A stretch of DNA of 64,000 nucleotides from Margaritifera margaritifera (Eukaryota > Mollusca > Bivalvia > Unionida > Margaritiferidae), in NCBI GenBank assembly GCA_029931535.1, contig JAQPZY010001501.1, forward strand, positions 1,983,501 through 2,047,500, in the 5' to 3' direction. A program made the translations under genes and the position numbers. The notes beneath the pieces are model-generated. The model ran no database searches, had not been told where the DNA came from, and saw only the letters and a program-made list of their open reading frames with translations. Of the stretch, positions 27,119-37,468 are shown one piece after another. Position 1 is the stretch's first letter. Every line of letters begins with the position of its first letter.

Positions 27119-27157
27119 CCAACGGTCCTTACCAGGACCACCCTTTATCAAGAAAGA
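27119..27157 (+). terminator. Histone-type 3' stem-loop plus CAAGAAAGA, fifth copy
   Basis: CCAAC, GGTCCT (27124-27129), loop TACC, AGGACC (27134-27139), ACCC, then CAAGAAAGA at 27149-27157. The stem pairs perfectly. It is the mirror of 6678-6716 and lies 25 bp past the stop at 27094. Confidence 0.87.
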
Positions 27158-27318
27158 TTAATTCTATTTCCCACACCCCTCCCCCGTAGAGACCTACCCA
27201 CCATTTTGAGTCTGTAGAGGCCCCACCCGCCATCTTGGGTCTGTAGAGACCCACCCGCCATCTTGAGGCTATAGTGCCCCCAAAAAAGTTTGAGGCTATT
27301 TACCCCCACTCTACTACT

Positions 27319-27510
27319 AATGGTTAACGCGTATTTATCAGTACGGCCACGAACACTATCATGTGGAAGAAATAAAAGCTCAGCCTGGTGAACTTCGTTA
27401 GGTGTTTGGAGATCAAACCAACAGCGGGAAATCTTTCTTAGCACAGGTAGGTAAATTTGGCACAGCGCTTGTTGACCTAACCATTCTCGAGCAACCCCGT
27501 GAGTGACCAC
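27319..27510 (-). pseudogene. Unrecognised ORF fragment at the element junction
   Basis: A minus-strand frame from GTG/ATG 27510 with a CQIYLPVLRKISRCWFDL segment and a following ELLFLPHDS segment is open right through into the right TIR of the first element. It reads like a real protein piece but I cannot assign it. Its truncation at the TIR would be expected if the first element inserted into it. Confidence 0.35.
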
Positions 27511-27675
27511 TGCTAACTCGCTAACTCTTCAACAGCAGCTTCACCTTTTCAATAACCGCAAAGACTGTAGTATATTTTGGCTAAAGTCCGCTCAGAAACC
27601 ATGTTTGTTTATTATATCAATATATTTTACCTCCTATGAGTAAACTTTGCCCACCACTCACAAAAATCTTGGTCT

Positions 27676-28017
27676 TCATACCTCCTTTGATGATCTATCT
27701 AGCCATTCTTCTCCGACTGTAGGATTGAGAGCTTTGAAGTCATGGATGAGTTCTACATCGGCACGTTGACAGGCACGGATATCATTTGATGCTTTGTAAG
27801 CAAGATCACGTCGGTAAAATGCAGCATGGACGCGGTTTACAGGTGTTTCCCCAGGCGCTGGCCGATTGTTAGAATCAAGTCGTATATCCAGCCCTGTACC
27901 AGGCCCGCAGTAATTGTATCCGGGAGTATGTTTTTCACCAGAATATTTACTCCATGGTGTCCCGGGTAGTTTTGCTAACGCTGCAGCGATATCAACGCCG
28001 ACGACCTTTTTAAACAA
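27676..28017 (-). pseudogene. Phospholipase A2-like (parvovirus VP1u type) fragment
   Basis: A 113-codon frame has the calcium-loop-like YNYCGPGT, a later NRVHAAFYRRDLAY and an AD..LIHDF helix, the order of the viral PLA2-like domain found in some Polintons and parvoviruses. The catalytic HD pair is replaced by RD, so the usual His is missing. There is no ATG start (it opens at TTG). In such virus families the domain helps virions leave endosomes; this copy looks inactive. Confidence 0.65.
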
Positions 28018-28289
28018 ATGTGAACTTCTTTGCTTTACATCGAACGCAAGTTACAGCAATCGCGGATTTACCATTATATGTTTGAACTTGAGTTGGATTC
28101 GCAGTACGTGTTTATGTGCGGCGTCAGACACAATATGAAGACATGATTGTAGTATAAAACAGCTGTGTTGACATTTATCATGGCATCACGAAAAAGGAAA
28201 ACCACCAAAGATGCTAAAGATTTGAAAAGCTCTCCTTTGAAAAAAATCAATTTTTTTTCTGTCATTTACTTTTCCGCACAGGCAGTACC

Positions 28290-28912
28290 CAACCCGTCCA
28301 AATACGGTGATATGTTTCCAAATTCGTTCGTTGCTCATTGGTCAGGCCGGTTCAGGGAAACCCAACTGTTGTTGAATATGATTTTGCGATGGTTGACGTG
28401 GAACGGTTGTACGTGCTTGCACTGTCGGCTGACGATCAGCCGTGTTACGACGTACTTAATGTTTTTGCGGTTGCGCTTGCGTCGTCGGATGGCAAAGCCA
28501 CGGTTAATTTCTTTTCCACTATCAATGACGCACCTACCATTGATAACCTTGATCCGAATGAGAATAATCTTGTCGTCTACGATGACGTGATGCTGACAAA
28601 CTAAATCAATCCCGCGCGAATATTTTTCCAAGGTCGACACAAAAACAAAGATGTGATCTATTTGACTCAATGATACGCACAGGTGTATAAAATAATACGA
28701 GACAACATTAACATGTTGATGATATTTCGCGGCATTGACGCGCATGGCCTCTCAAACATTCATTGGACCTGGTGCGCTGGCGACCACTCGTGGGATGAGT
28801 TTCGAAATATGTTGGCAGAGGCCACCTCGGACCAGTATAGTTTCCTCATTATTGACTTGCTTGGTGGACCCGGAGTGCTAGCACTCCAGATCGGTCTCAC
28901 TTCCGGAATATA
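28290..28912 (+). pseudogene. Packaging ATPase remnant
   Basis: Recognisable pieces lie in different frames: a Walker A-like GQAGSGK near 28343, a Walker B-like NNLVVYDDVM near 28566-28592, a DVIYLTQ segment near 28650 followed by an in-frame stop, and a C-terminal DQYSFLIIDLL segment to 28912. The order equals that of the intact ATPase at 16979. At least one frameshift after Walker A and one stop disable it. Confidence 0.8.
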
Positions 28913-28962
28913 ACGCGCGGGTTTGGATGAATCAATTTAAACAGCCATGATAAATGTATACA

Positions 28963-29563
28963 ATGTTGAAGACAGAGAAAACTGCCAGGGATGTCATAGC
29001 AGAGTATGCAGCCCAACGCCACAAAGCTGCTCCCGAACACCTGGAACTTCTTCGTAGTTATATAGACGTCTGCGAACGTATTAAAGATATGTTACAGTCG
29101 AGACAAACTGCATGAGAAGATCTCACAGAGGGCTTTGAACAAACGTTTGAGCGGCTTAAGCCCACACGTCAAACTGCGGAACAAGTAAAGAAAGTTGCGG
29201 AAACCGCCACGGCTGTGATGGTAGCGGAAGAAAAACCTGGTCCTGTTGCTAAGAAAGCTGAATGAGTCAAAGATATCAAGAAAGCCACGAGAGAAACTGT
29301 GGAAGAGGTGGCAGCGCTGACGGGAACAGATACGGAACCGGGTCCAGTTATTAAGATAGTTAAACGCACCGAAGATATCAAGAAAGCTACCAGAGCAAGT
29401 GCGAAGACTATCAGACGCCAGAGGCGATTCAGGAAATCAAAGAAGGCACCGAAGCAATTAAAGAGAGCATTGGTGTGATTGCAAAAGGCACACACGTACT
29501 TGACGAAGACGTTAGAGATGCAATTATGAACATGCCAGGAGTACCACCCGAGTACAAGTCATA
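28963..29563 (+). pseudogene. Helical repeat ORF, broken, function unknown
   Basis: Starting at ATG 28963, frames encode charged helical sequence with repeated DIKKATR-type segments, interrupted by stops near 29117 and 29265. It is placed between the ATPase and penton-like remnants. No family recognised. Confidence 0.4.
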
Positions 29564-29564
29564 A

Positions 29565-30259
29565 ATGCCAACACCTTCTCAATACATTAACGAAGCAGTT
29601 CGCCAGCACATCTTTGTAAATCCTGTGTATGTCGCTCTTAATAACCCCCCCCCCCCCCCCAAGCTGGAAAGATGTTATGTTCAAAATACCATCAAAAACA
29701 CATGATAAATACATAAAGAGTGAGTGGCCTAAAATGGTATTTAGAGAGTTTACAGGAAAGAAACCGGCTACCGGTGAGAGGTGATATCATTTTGTAAAAA
29801 CATTTAATGCATTTCACAGTGGAAGAACTCAAAACGGCCAGGACTTAAGGAACCAATATATACAAATATATATACCGTACCAATTGCACCCCACACAAGA
29901 AGAAAGACGTGCATATGAGCCAGAACAAATGTTTACGAAAGAAATATCGTCAGCGCGGAGAGAACAATTAGAACAGTTTGAACAATTTAGCAAGCAGATA
30001 GAAACACCCACACGGGAAAAACCACCGCCTGCACCTCAAGTGAAGCTGCATTGGGAATGGCACAAATTGCTACATTCCAAGCTCAAAGAAAAGAGCAAGA
30101 GCAACAAACAAAGAATGGAGAAGGCCTTGGTGGACTGTGTGACCCTCATGACCTTGAGGATTGGTTGGAAGCACTCGTGGGGTCGGTTCGCGAGGGCAAC
30201 AACGCACCCGAAGTTGTTAATGAGGCCGCATCATGGACCCGAGAAAGTTTAGATTGTTA
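29565..30259 (+). pseudogene. Low-complexity ORF remnant, function unknown
   Basis: Begins MPTPSQYINEA at 29565, contains a C homopolymer (about 29648-29660), a Glu/Gln-rich helix (about 29890-30000) and a last segment with DPHDLEDWLEALVGSVRE. Frames change at least twice. It looks like one decayed gene of the virion cluster. Confidence 0.4.
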
Positions 30260-30344
30260 ATGCATGAACTTGTTGGAGATATCGATGATTTTATACGACT
30301 AACGCGATATTGAGCTCTGAAACACTTTTGGTTTTACGCAAAAT

Positions 30345-31174
30345 CAATGTGTTGTAGCAAATACAACCTCGAGCGTAACCTCAATGATCATGATCTCGTG
30401 GACGAAACAAGAATTGTATGTACCTTTTTCTACGCCGATTACCCTAAGTATATCCGCACACTCGAGACTGCATTGGCGTCGTTACGCGTTTATCGCAGTT
30501 GGCCTAATATTCGATCGCGGTCGTTTGGGGGCTTTCCCGTGAATAATTCGTTTGTGTTCTCGTCAGACGGTTGCGCCACCTAGAATGTTCTTGGACTTCC
30601 CACTGGCGCATATGAGCTTGAATCAATAAATAATGAAACCCGACGAAGAATCGAATTGGTCACCGGTAAAGACCTTGACATTTTGATACGCGAACAGGAG
30701 GCCACACTCAGCTCTGCTATCTCGATTAAATAAATCTCCAAAGAACAAGGTTGATATTGTACAGTCGTCGCTGAGAACAGTCCTCGGTTGGCCTGAATAT
30801 ATTAATTTGATTTCCCCAAACGAACCAATGTTTCGCGAAGGACCGGATGGTACAAGTTATAATTTCACGCCAGACATGGTCAGGATCACCACCGCGGCTC
30901 AGGTTAATTTGAGTTGTGAAGCCATCAGTGGTAGCTATGAAGTCTCAGCCTCGACAACGCGAGCGCCGCACGGTTGTATTTTGTTCGGGTTTGCCCCGAC
31001 TGAGGCCCCGGGTGATCTGATATTGATTACTTCCACGCATGTGTATCTTCCATGCAACAATACCCGTTGACACACATTCGATTCACCCTTGTGGACCAGG
31101 ACGGGCACCTGTTATATCTTCGTAGTGAGACCTTGACAATACAACTGTACGTTACAGATCAACCTGATATTTAA
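30345..31174 (+). pseudogene. Penton-like minor capsid remnant (cnidarian/mollusc Polinton type)
   Basis: Pieces in three frames show the family order: AYELESINNETRRRIEL near 30609, an NFTPDMVRI and VNLSCEAISGSYE segment near 30860-30930, GCILFGFAPTEAPGD, and a C-terminal FTLVDQDGHLLYLR near 31080. Several stops separate them, so no functional product is expected. Confidence 0.65.
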
Positions 31175-31202
31175 TAAAATGACAATTGAGCATTGACATG
31201 TA

Positions 31203-31451
31203 AAACCAGTGCGGGTTGTTAACGCGAGAAAACCTATTTACCCGTTATATTACGGAACTGGCCTTAGAGATGTTGTCCGTGGATTGTTTACAGGCGCACC
31301 AAATGTGCTCGCGGCCTTGTCTTCGCGCGCTGGACCAATTACTAAACAAGTTGCAATGCGAGTCGTTGATAGCATCAGAACGATTGCTGCCGATCGGTTA
31401 AGAAATCTGGGATTGCAAGCAGTTCAACCGATTCGAGATCTACTACGATGA
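31203..31451 (+). pseudogene. Small virion protein-like ORF
   Basis: An open stretch of about 80 codons with YYGTGLRDVVRGLF and a hydrophobic/Arg-rich helical remainder. The GLxDxxRGLF lead resembles small capsid-associated Polinton proteins. No ATG begins the frame at 31209 (it opens at a non-ATG codon). Confidence 0.4.
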
Positions 31452-31659
31452 TTAGTGACTCGAACATCAACAAAAGCGGTTACATTACCATCAATAGCAA
31501 CAATGCCAGCCGCGGTCAGTACAATCATCAATGAAGCTGTTCAACAAAGTTTGTCTGATTGAGCGATTGCTAATCTGCCAGTGGGAAGCAAATTACAGTT
31601 GTCCCGTAAAAAGGTATTGGACGAAACAATAATGTATAAACGGAAACTAAAGTTTCACC

Positions 31660-32914
31660 ATGGCCCAATTCAAAGATATATCCGATGCCGCGCTTGACAT
31701 GGACGTGCCTGTGTTGCGAGATCGAAGCAGGCACAATTACCAATATCGTTCGTACGAGGCTAGGAATCCAAACCAGGAAGGGCCAATAGAATTTCAGGTA
31801 TTTTCTTCCGTGTGAGGCATTCTTTGAAGTCCAAGGAAAGCTTGTACGCCATGACAATACTGGATATGGCGCCGTTGACAAAGTCGGATTTGTCAACAAC
31901 GGCATGATGGCATTGTTCAGCAGCGCGCGTTATTTCATCGACGGAAAGTAAATGGAAACAATTCTTGACAACGTCGACGTCGCTACAACAATTCTCAGAC
32001 TCGCCTGTTACAGTGATGATTACGCAAGGTCTGCTGATTCCGTCTATGATGTTTGTCAAAGACACAAGCAACCGTCCTGATCATAACAAATACGTCTTAA
32101 ACGCAGCACCTGCTGTAATCAGAGAAATCCCAATTCCAATGGTTGATTTGCACAGCGTCGAGCCCAGCATAACGACCGCAGGGAGTTTTCCTGCACAATT
32201 CAACTCTCACACATATTCGGATTTTGTAGAGTGTTTCACAAAGCTAAGGCCAAACACACAGTCACGTTAAACAGAAAGGGCAACGCCAAGGATGCAATTC
32301 AGCGCGATGGTGTCGCCTTTCCCGCTGCGGGTAAAGTTGTGTTATCCAAATTTACTCTTTGGGTGCCATCAAAGAGTCAATCAGTGGCCACAGACGCACG
32401 TTTAGCATAATTTATGATGTCTGGCGAAACATCTATAATTTTATTTGTCGCGATGACCACTGACTCACACATAGCGACGTTCGAGGAGAATTCTCATGGC
32501 AAATAAGTACTCAGCAAGGTGTTAGCGCACCACGTCACGTGTTTATAACATTTCAAAGCCTAGACAATTTAAACACCCAACTGGAAAGTTCAATGATATT
32601 TGCAAAACTTGGAGTGACTGATGTCTCGCTAAGATTAAACGGTCACCAAGATCCCATCGAAAACATTTTTGCTCGACTTTGAAAACTATCACGACGCTCG
32701 TGTGTATAATCGGCTGTTGAAATACCTGGACCGAGACCAAAACGTTGGTACAGGATTGCAGATTTCCCAGCACGACTTTCGTACGTTGTATCCGATCTAT
32801 TACTTTAAGTTCGAGCATCTGGACCAGTTAAAGCAGTCCGTGGTGGACATCTACTTCAAAGTATATATATGCCCCGGTGACACAAAATATAAATTCTGTT
32901 GTTGCAGGGCTTAA
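31660..32914 (+). pseudogene. Major capsid protein remnant (double jelly-roll type)
   Basis: Starts at ATG 31660 with AQFKDISDAALDMDVPVLRD, a typical N-terminus of this capsid subfamily. Later pieces in other frames include FFEVQGKLVRHDNTGYGAVD near 31830, a VFITFQSLDNLN segment near 32540 and a C-terminal YPIYYFKFEHLDQLKQS near 32790. Multiple frameshifts and stops make it non-functional. It is clearly a different capsid lineage from 22969-24327. Confidence 0.75.
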
Positions 32915-32989
32915 GTGGTCGAATGAGGATTATTAACACGCCTGTGGATAATTTATAGAATTCGCTCAAATTCGTAATTGAACCTGCTA

Positions 32990-33463
32990 CATTTGTAAAT
33001 AATAACGTCCTATCACGAAGTAAAAGTTGGCACTAGCCCACAGCAGCTTCTGAAAATCAAAAGGGCAATTAGAAACGATTGTGGGGTTGCACTGAGGCAT
33101 TCTACGATAACGTTAACTGGAAATGTGCCCGTGTGGTTGACCCAAACGCAACTTAATCAGCTCAATGCGGCCAAACAAAAGAACAATACGGTAACATTAC
33201 AGTTACCCAATTCAGAGGTGGCACAAACGCAAAAGACCGGTGGAACATTTCCATTCCTTACGGCGATTCCAGCGTTGTTAGCGGCTGTGGCTCAAGCGGT
33301 TGCAAAAGCAGCTGCATTAGGGGCTGTCCGGACTGCATCCGAAATGGCTCTAAGAAGTCAGCCGGTGGAAAAATCTATGTATAAAAAGGAAAAGGTCTTC
33401 GATTATCCAGGCGTGGAAAGCAAAGCGGTATTCTGTTGTGGCTTCACCGTTCACCAGTTTTGA
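32990..33463 (+). pseudogene. Polinton minor virion protein remnant
   Basis: Segments include a GVALRHS..TLTGNVPVWLTQTQ lead, a KQKNNTVTLQLPNSEV strand, a GGTFPFLTAIPALLAAV hydrophobic Gly-start segment and a C-terminal Lys-rich end. The layout (basic repeats, then GG-FxPxL and an alanine-rich hydrophobic stretch) is typical of small virion proteins of cnidarian/mollusc Polintons. Its start codon is unclear. Confidence 0.55.
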
Positions 33464-33470
33464 TTTACTC

Positions 33471-33851
33471 ATGATGTCAAAGTCAGTCAAACATTTCTGA
33501 GGTACCTTTATGCGAGATGAACTTGCATCGATGATTCCCCGCACAAGGGAAACCGGTATTGTTAACCTGGATTTGACAACAGGACCTGGTACTTATTGGG
33601 TTGCATATGTGGTGACACCCAAACATCTTTTATATTTTGACTCGTACGGGCTTGCGCCGCCACTTGAAGTTGTTGATTATTTAAACCGAGGTGGACTAAG
33701 TCGCCTACCACTGTTTTATTCGACGCTGCCGTTGCAAACTCGGTTTGACGAGCCAATATGCGGTCATCTTGTTGTTAAAGCTTTGCGTGCACTCCAGAGT
33801 TCACAAACCCCGCAAAAGCTTATTGATTTTACATTAAATTACACTTTATAG
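33471..33851 (+). pseudogene. Adenain-like protease remnant, catalytic His lost
   Basis: One stop lies shortly after ATG 33471; beyond it the frame is open with GTYWVAY, YFDSYGLAPP and EPICGHLVVKAL. The motifs match the protease family, and the Cys and Asp are present, but Tyr (about 33594) replaces the catalytic His of GxHW. It is therefore very likely inactive. Confidence 0.75.
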
Positions 33852-33859
33852 TATACAAA

Positions 33860-34280
33860 ATGCCTATTAATATTTACGGAAGCTCATCCGCCAGGCGTCG
33901 CGGTGCTGATTTGGATTTGACCAGATTTGCCATCAAAGCGGATTTGACTGAGTTTATCAGCTGGATTGTTGTTGGTGTTGACCCAGGCGAGCTTGTGATT
34001 TTCCAAGATAGAACTGGAAAATTCATAACGTCTAACGTGGACATCAACGATGTCGTTTGAGGCTACGAGGCGCTGTCGCAAAATAAAAATCCTGGCTGAA
34101 ATCACTGAAAATGGGGAAATCAGAGACACTAACGTGTCTATTGCTTTTATCAAAGACTATGTTGATACTGCTAATGCTGAGACAAAACAATACGTGGATG
34201 ATGCTGATGATGTAACGAGACAATATGTGGATGTAAAGGGTGCCACCACTACGCGTGGTAAATTCATAAAGCATGGTTAA
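33860..34280 (+). pseudogene. Fibre- or spike-like ORF remnant, unassigned
   Basis: ATG 33860 opens 66 codons starting PINIYGSSSARRRGADLDL; the following frame (34050-34280) has a heptad-like stretch with repeated KDYVDTAN / KQYVDDAD / RQYVDVK units, suggestive of a trimeric fibre stalk. A frameshift near 34050 separates them. Position after the protease suits a receptor-binding spike, but this is inference. Confidence 0.4.
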
Positions 34281-34289
34281 AGAAATATA

Positions 34290-35413
34290 TTAATCAGTAA
34301 AGGATAGGAAACAAAAGAAGGCTTAATAAATGGCCTAGTTACTTTACCGCCTAACGTGGATGGTTTTAATAGACCTAAACCTCACATCTTTGAGGTGCGC
34401 GGGTCTGGATCGTATTTATTCATCATACATGGATATAAAAGTGGGTGTAATAATAATAACGCTCAATGAACTAGCCCGATTTATTTTCTTCAGCACTGCC
34501 GTATACCACCCAAGGCAATATTATTCGAGAACCTACCACATTTGCATTCTCAGGATCATTGGTCCTTGGAGATAAAATTCACTTCGAAGGAGTCAGCGTC
34601 TATCCGGAAGGCTTCTTAAACATCTTTGGCGTTTGTGTTTAAGATTTGTTATTACATATCAGTGATGGATTCTGACCGCGGTGGTGAAGTTGCAGAATTT
34701 ACAGTCGGGGTGTTGGACCAGCTCACAGCATATGGTAAAATCGATAATAATTGTGTTCCACTTGTTAATGAGTATCTCTTTCAGAACGGTGTTACCAGCC
34801 ATTTGTATATACTCAAATATAATCTAAGCGACGCTAAGATAGAAATCAACCGTTGGGACCCCCCCCCCCCGATGTACCATTGCCATCTCGACGCCAGCTT
34901 GGAGTCATAGCATTAGCACGTAAAAATGTTCGATCGTTGGCTGCACCCCTAAGTGTGAAAACATCTAGGGATTGTTTCTATGACGTAATATTCAGCGGTG
35001 GATCCACCTCGGTAAAATTCCTCCTCAAATATGTTAAATTGACATTGATTCAAACAAGAAAGGAAAAAACTCGACTGTTATTCAACAAGAAAGCACTTGT
35101 CCGTGTAACAGCGCTTGGGCGAAGACGAGAACAATCGTTTCAGACACCAGCCAAGGGCGTAACCAATATGGTTCTATATGAACGTGGTGTCGTACCCCCA
35201 GAACGCACGATTGCCAGAGATTTAAGTATTCAACAGGAAGATATTTTCTATAATTGTATGGCAGTTGTACCAGTAAAAAAGGGTAATTGGTTAGAAGTGC
35301 GTGTGCGTGTTACACCTAAACAAGGCATGGTTGTCCAGCAATTGTACTACTCAATTACGTTATTAATAGAAGAATTACAATGGACCCTCAATGTTACCGG
35401 CGTAAATAAATAA
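34290..35413 (+). pseudogene. Unassigned virion or accessory ORF remnants
   Basis: Open stretches carry GLVTLPPNVDGF near 34335, GSLVLGDKIHFEGVSVYP near 34560, a DRGGEVAEFTVGVLDQL piece near 34680 and a long C-terminal frame (34853-35413) of beta-like sequence. A C homopolymer near 34860 marks one break. I cannot name the product. Confidence 0.35.
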
Positions 35414-35599
35414 CCAAACTGAAACTGCAACTGCGAGATTAAATCGTTAAGAGAACCGCGCAGCTCACGAAATACAAACGCCCGTGTATAGATGCGATTT
35501 GTGGACTTGCCGCGGCAACAACTGTTGACTTTGGTGTTCCTGGGATTGTAAGCAACTGTCATAGGTACGCTAATCGGAATTGTTGTCGGACCCATATCA

Positions 35600-35860
35600 A
35601 TGGTAACTGGTATCGCGTGCGGTTCCAGTAAACTAATTTTGTTACGGCTGCATTCGCGAATACGTATCTATTCTGAACTTCTCGCAGCAGCACAAAGTAG
35701 TCTCAGCACAATTGCAAAGCTGTACTCGGTGGCTATCGAAGATAATATCATTAGCGCGGCCGAGTTCGAGACCGTGTTGGCGGAAATGGAAAATCACAGG
35801 CAACTCCGAGCACTGATACGCAACCGCGTAGTGGATTTGCGGACAGTAAAAGTCGAGTAA
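35600..35860 (+). pseudogene. Helical ORF fragment, unassigned
   Basis: About 86 codons with ISAAEFETVLAEMENHRQLR, a pattern I have seen in cnidarian/mollusc repeat-encoded proteins, opening upstream at ATG or an alternative start. No promoter is evident. It is followed at once by the gypsy element on the other strand. Confidence 0.35.
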
Positions 35861-35934
35861 CTGTTTGCGTAACGGCCCGCTTACACACACGCGAGCACAT
35901 GTGTGATTATTTTGCAAACCCAACCGCGTATGTG

Positions 35935-36615
35935 CTAATAAGTGACAATCACGATAAAAATACTAATAGCCATGGAAATTGGTATGAAAGGGTTTTGACT
36001 GATATCAGCCAAAACGTACACCCTACATCTACTAGGGGTCGCAAATGCCGTTAACGCGTGGGGATTATCAGCGATAGCTACCTGCCAATATCCTTTAGTA
36101 ACATTTATCTTTGAAATATATTGTTGCCCTGCCAAAGTTGAAAACAAACCCTCCATATCTGGCATCGGTTCCGCATCAAACACGGTGATTGTATTCAATT
36201 CAGACCTCTCCGCGTACTGTTTTAACATGTTGGCATGAAATATTCTTAACCTACCCTCAATGTCTATCCGGTGGTCCACTTCGCCCGGTACCTGTTTGAC
36301 CTCATAGGGTCCTTTACATTGGACCAATAACTTATTTCTACTAGTAGGGAGAAGCACCAACACTCGATCACCTACGTCGACTTTCCTATTTTGCGTTCCG
36401 GGGTTATAATACTTCGCATACTTGCATCCCGACTTCGCGAGCTCGTAGTGTGCAATCCGACGTATTATTTCTAATCTCTCGCATAATTCGACGATGTATT
36501 GGTAGGTGGTTTTAAATTCCTCGTCCGCGACACCACAAGACCATAGTTTGGTCATAAGCAGCATAGGACCCCGAATTGTCCTACCGTATAGAAACTCGAA
36601 CGACGAAAAGCTCAA
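35935..36615 (-). pseudogene. Gypsy integrase C-terminus fused to truncated RT
   Basis: One open frame runs from the integrase C-terminal part (FEFLYGRTIRGPM, VGDRVLVLLPTSRNKLLVQ, HANMLKQY) directly into RT motif fragments (TVFDAEPMPD, KINVTKGYWQVA, TAFATPS). The linker and first RT portion are missing, so an internal deletion kept the frame. RT catalytic YxDD is not present in the window piece. Confidence 0.8.
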
Positions 36616-36734
36616 ACTTTAGTGCGGTACCTCGCGATACGCGAACAAAATCGAGTTCAAATATCGGTCCCAATCTCGCAGTCTCTCCGCGCACATTCGA
36701 GATAGGATTTGTTTCAACGTCCCGTTAAATTTCC

Positions 36735-37441
36735 CTACCAATCCATTACACATGGAGTGATACGGTGTGGTGCGCAAATGCCTAATTGATAGCAACCTAC
36801 CCTGCTGAACATGTCATCAAATGCCTCAGCCACAGGTTCGGTTTCAATTGATGGTAAAGCTATGGCTTCCGAGTATATAGTTATCGAATCTACTAGAGTT
36901 AGGATATATCGGGTTCTCAGATCTGTAATAGGAAATATGCGTCCCACAATATCGACGGCTACCTTTTTAAATCGAATATATATTAAAGGCATTTGGCCTA
37001 ATGAAACTCTGGTATTCATTCCCTTCGACACCGTCTCCTGGCAAACGTCGCACGATTGACAGAATTGTGCTACGTCGCTATTGACGCCAGGCCAACAAAA
37101 TTATCCGAACACACAATCAGTTGTTTTCTTCATATCTAAGTGGCCTCCATACTGGACTCGTGTGCCAATCTTAGCACATGGAACCTGAATTTCTGGGAGA
37201 CAACCAGTTGGAGAAACGTTCTACCATCCGACGTGGTAAATTCCCTATACATTAATTCTTTCGTTCGTAAGAATTTAGATCTCTCCTCGCTTTTACAATG
37301 TTTCTCGGTACCGCGCTCGCGACCTAACTTCGACAGCTTGTAGAATGGGAACCGAAAATCGGATATAGTTGGGAGTCTGGAGCCCTTGACATTTGCAATC
37401 GTTAAGTCGTATATGGCATTGTCCATACACAGTGCTTCCAT
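36735..37441 (-). pseudogene. Gypsy integrase core and zinc region remnant
   Basis: Frames contain LRLAHES (start of the zinc-binding region, near 37145), FKKVAVDIVGRIFPIT and YILTLVDSITIYSEAIALP, the integrase core around its first catalytic Asp. Frames are broken between and after these. Confidence 0.75.
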
Positions 37442-37468
37442 GGTTCAGGTCAAGAAAGGCGTTTCGAT

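Larger units (their letters stand above)
6456..27318. mobile_element. Maverick/Polinton (adintovirus-like) element, largely intact
   Basis: A 20.9-kb element carries the full Polinton hallmark set: protein-primed family B DNA polymerase, DDE integrase with chromodomain, FtsK/HerA packaging ATPase, adenain-type protease, double-jelly-roll major capsid and penton-like minor capsid genes, mostly with intact reading frames. It is bounded by matching inverted ends that begin AGTAGT, in line with the 5'-AG termini usual for Polintons. I see no convincing 6-bp target duplication (AACATT on the left, AATGGT on the right). The boundaries are read from where the inverted match stops and could be off by a few bases. 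PolB plus a retrovirus-like integrase also fits the definition of adintoviruses. Confidence 0.93.
26290..27318. repeat. Right terminal inverted repeat (diverged)
   Basis: Reverse-complement counterpart of 6456-7600. Shared landmarks in the same order are: a histone-type stem-loop, a CAATATTGCC block, AAGTGTGTGT, ATAGTCTACC, the ATGTTTTCC promoter motif, an outward-facing ORF, a second stem-loop, CAAGAAAGATTAATTCTATT, and the GGCGGG repeats leading to the AGTAGT terminus. Confidence 0.8.
27325..35930. mobile_element. Second, decayed Polinton-type virion gene cluster
   Basis: Adjacent to the right end of the first element is a series of degraded genes whose pieces match Polinton virion genes: PLA2-like (-), packaging ATPase, penton-like, small virion protein, major capsid, small virion protein, protease, then fibre-like or unknown ORFs. 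Nearly every one carries stops or frameshifts. No polymerase or integrase of this copy is visible. Base composition is more even (higher GC by eye) than the surrounding flank. The capsid motifs differ from those of the first element, so this is a different lineage. Confidence 0.85.

Noticed and set aside
6450..27324. Target site duplication of the Polinton
   Set aside because: AACATT and AATGGT share only three of six positions, so a duplication cannot be claimed.
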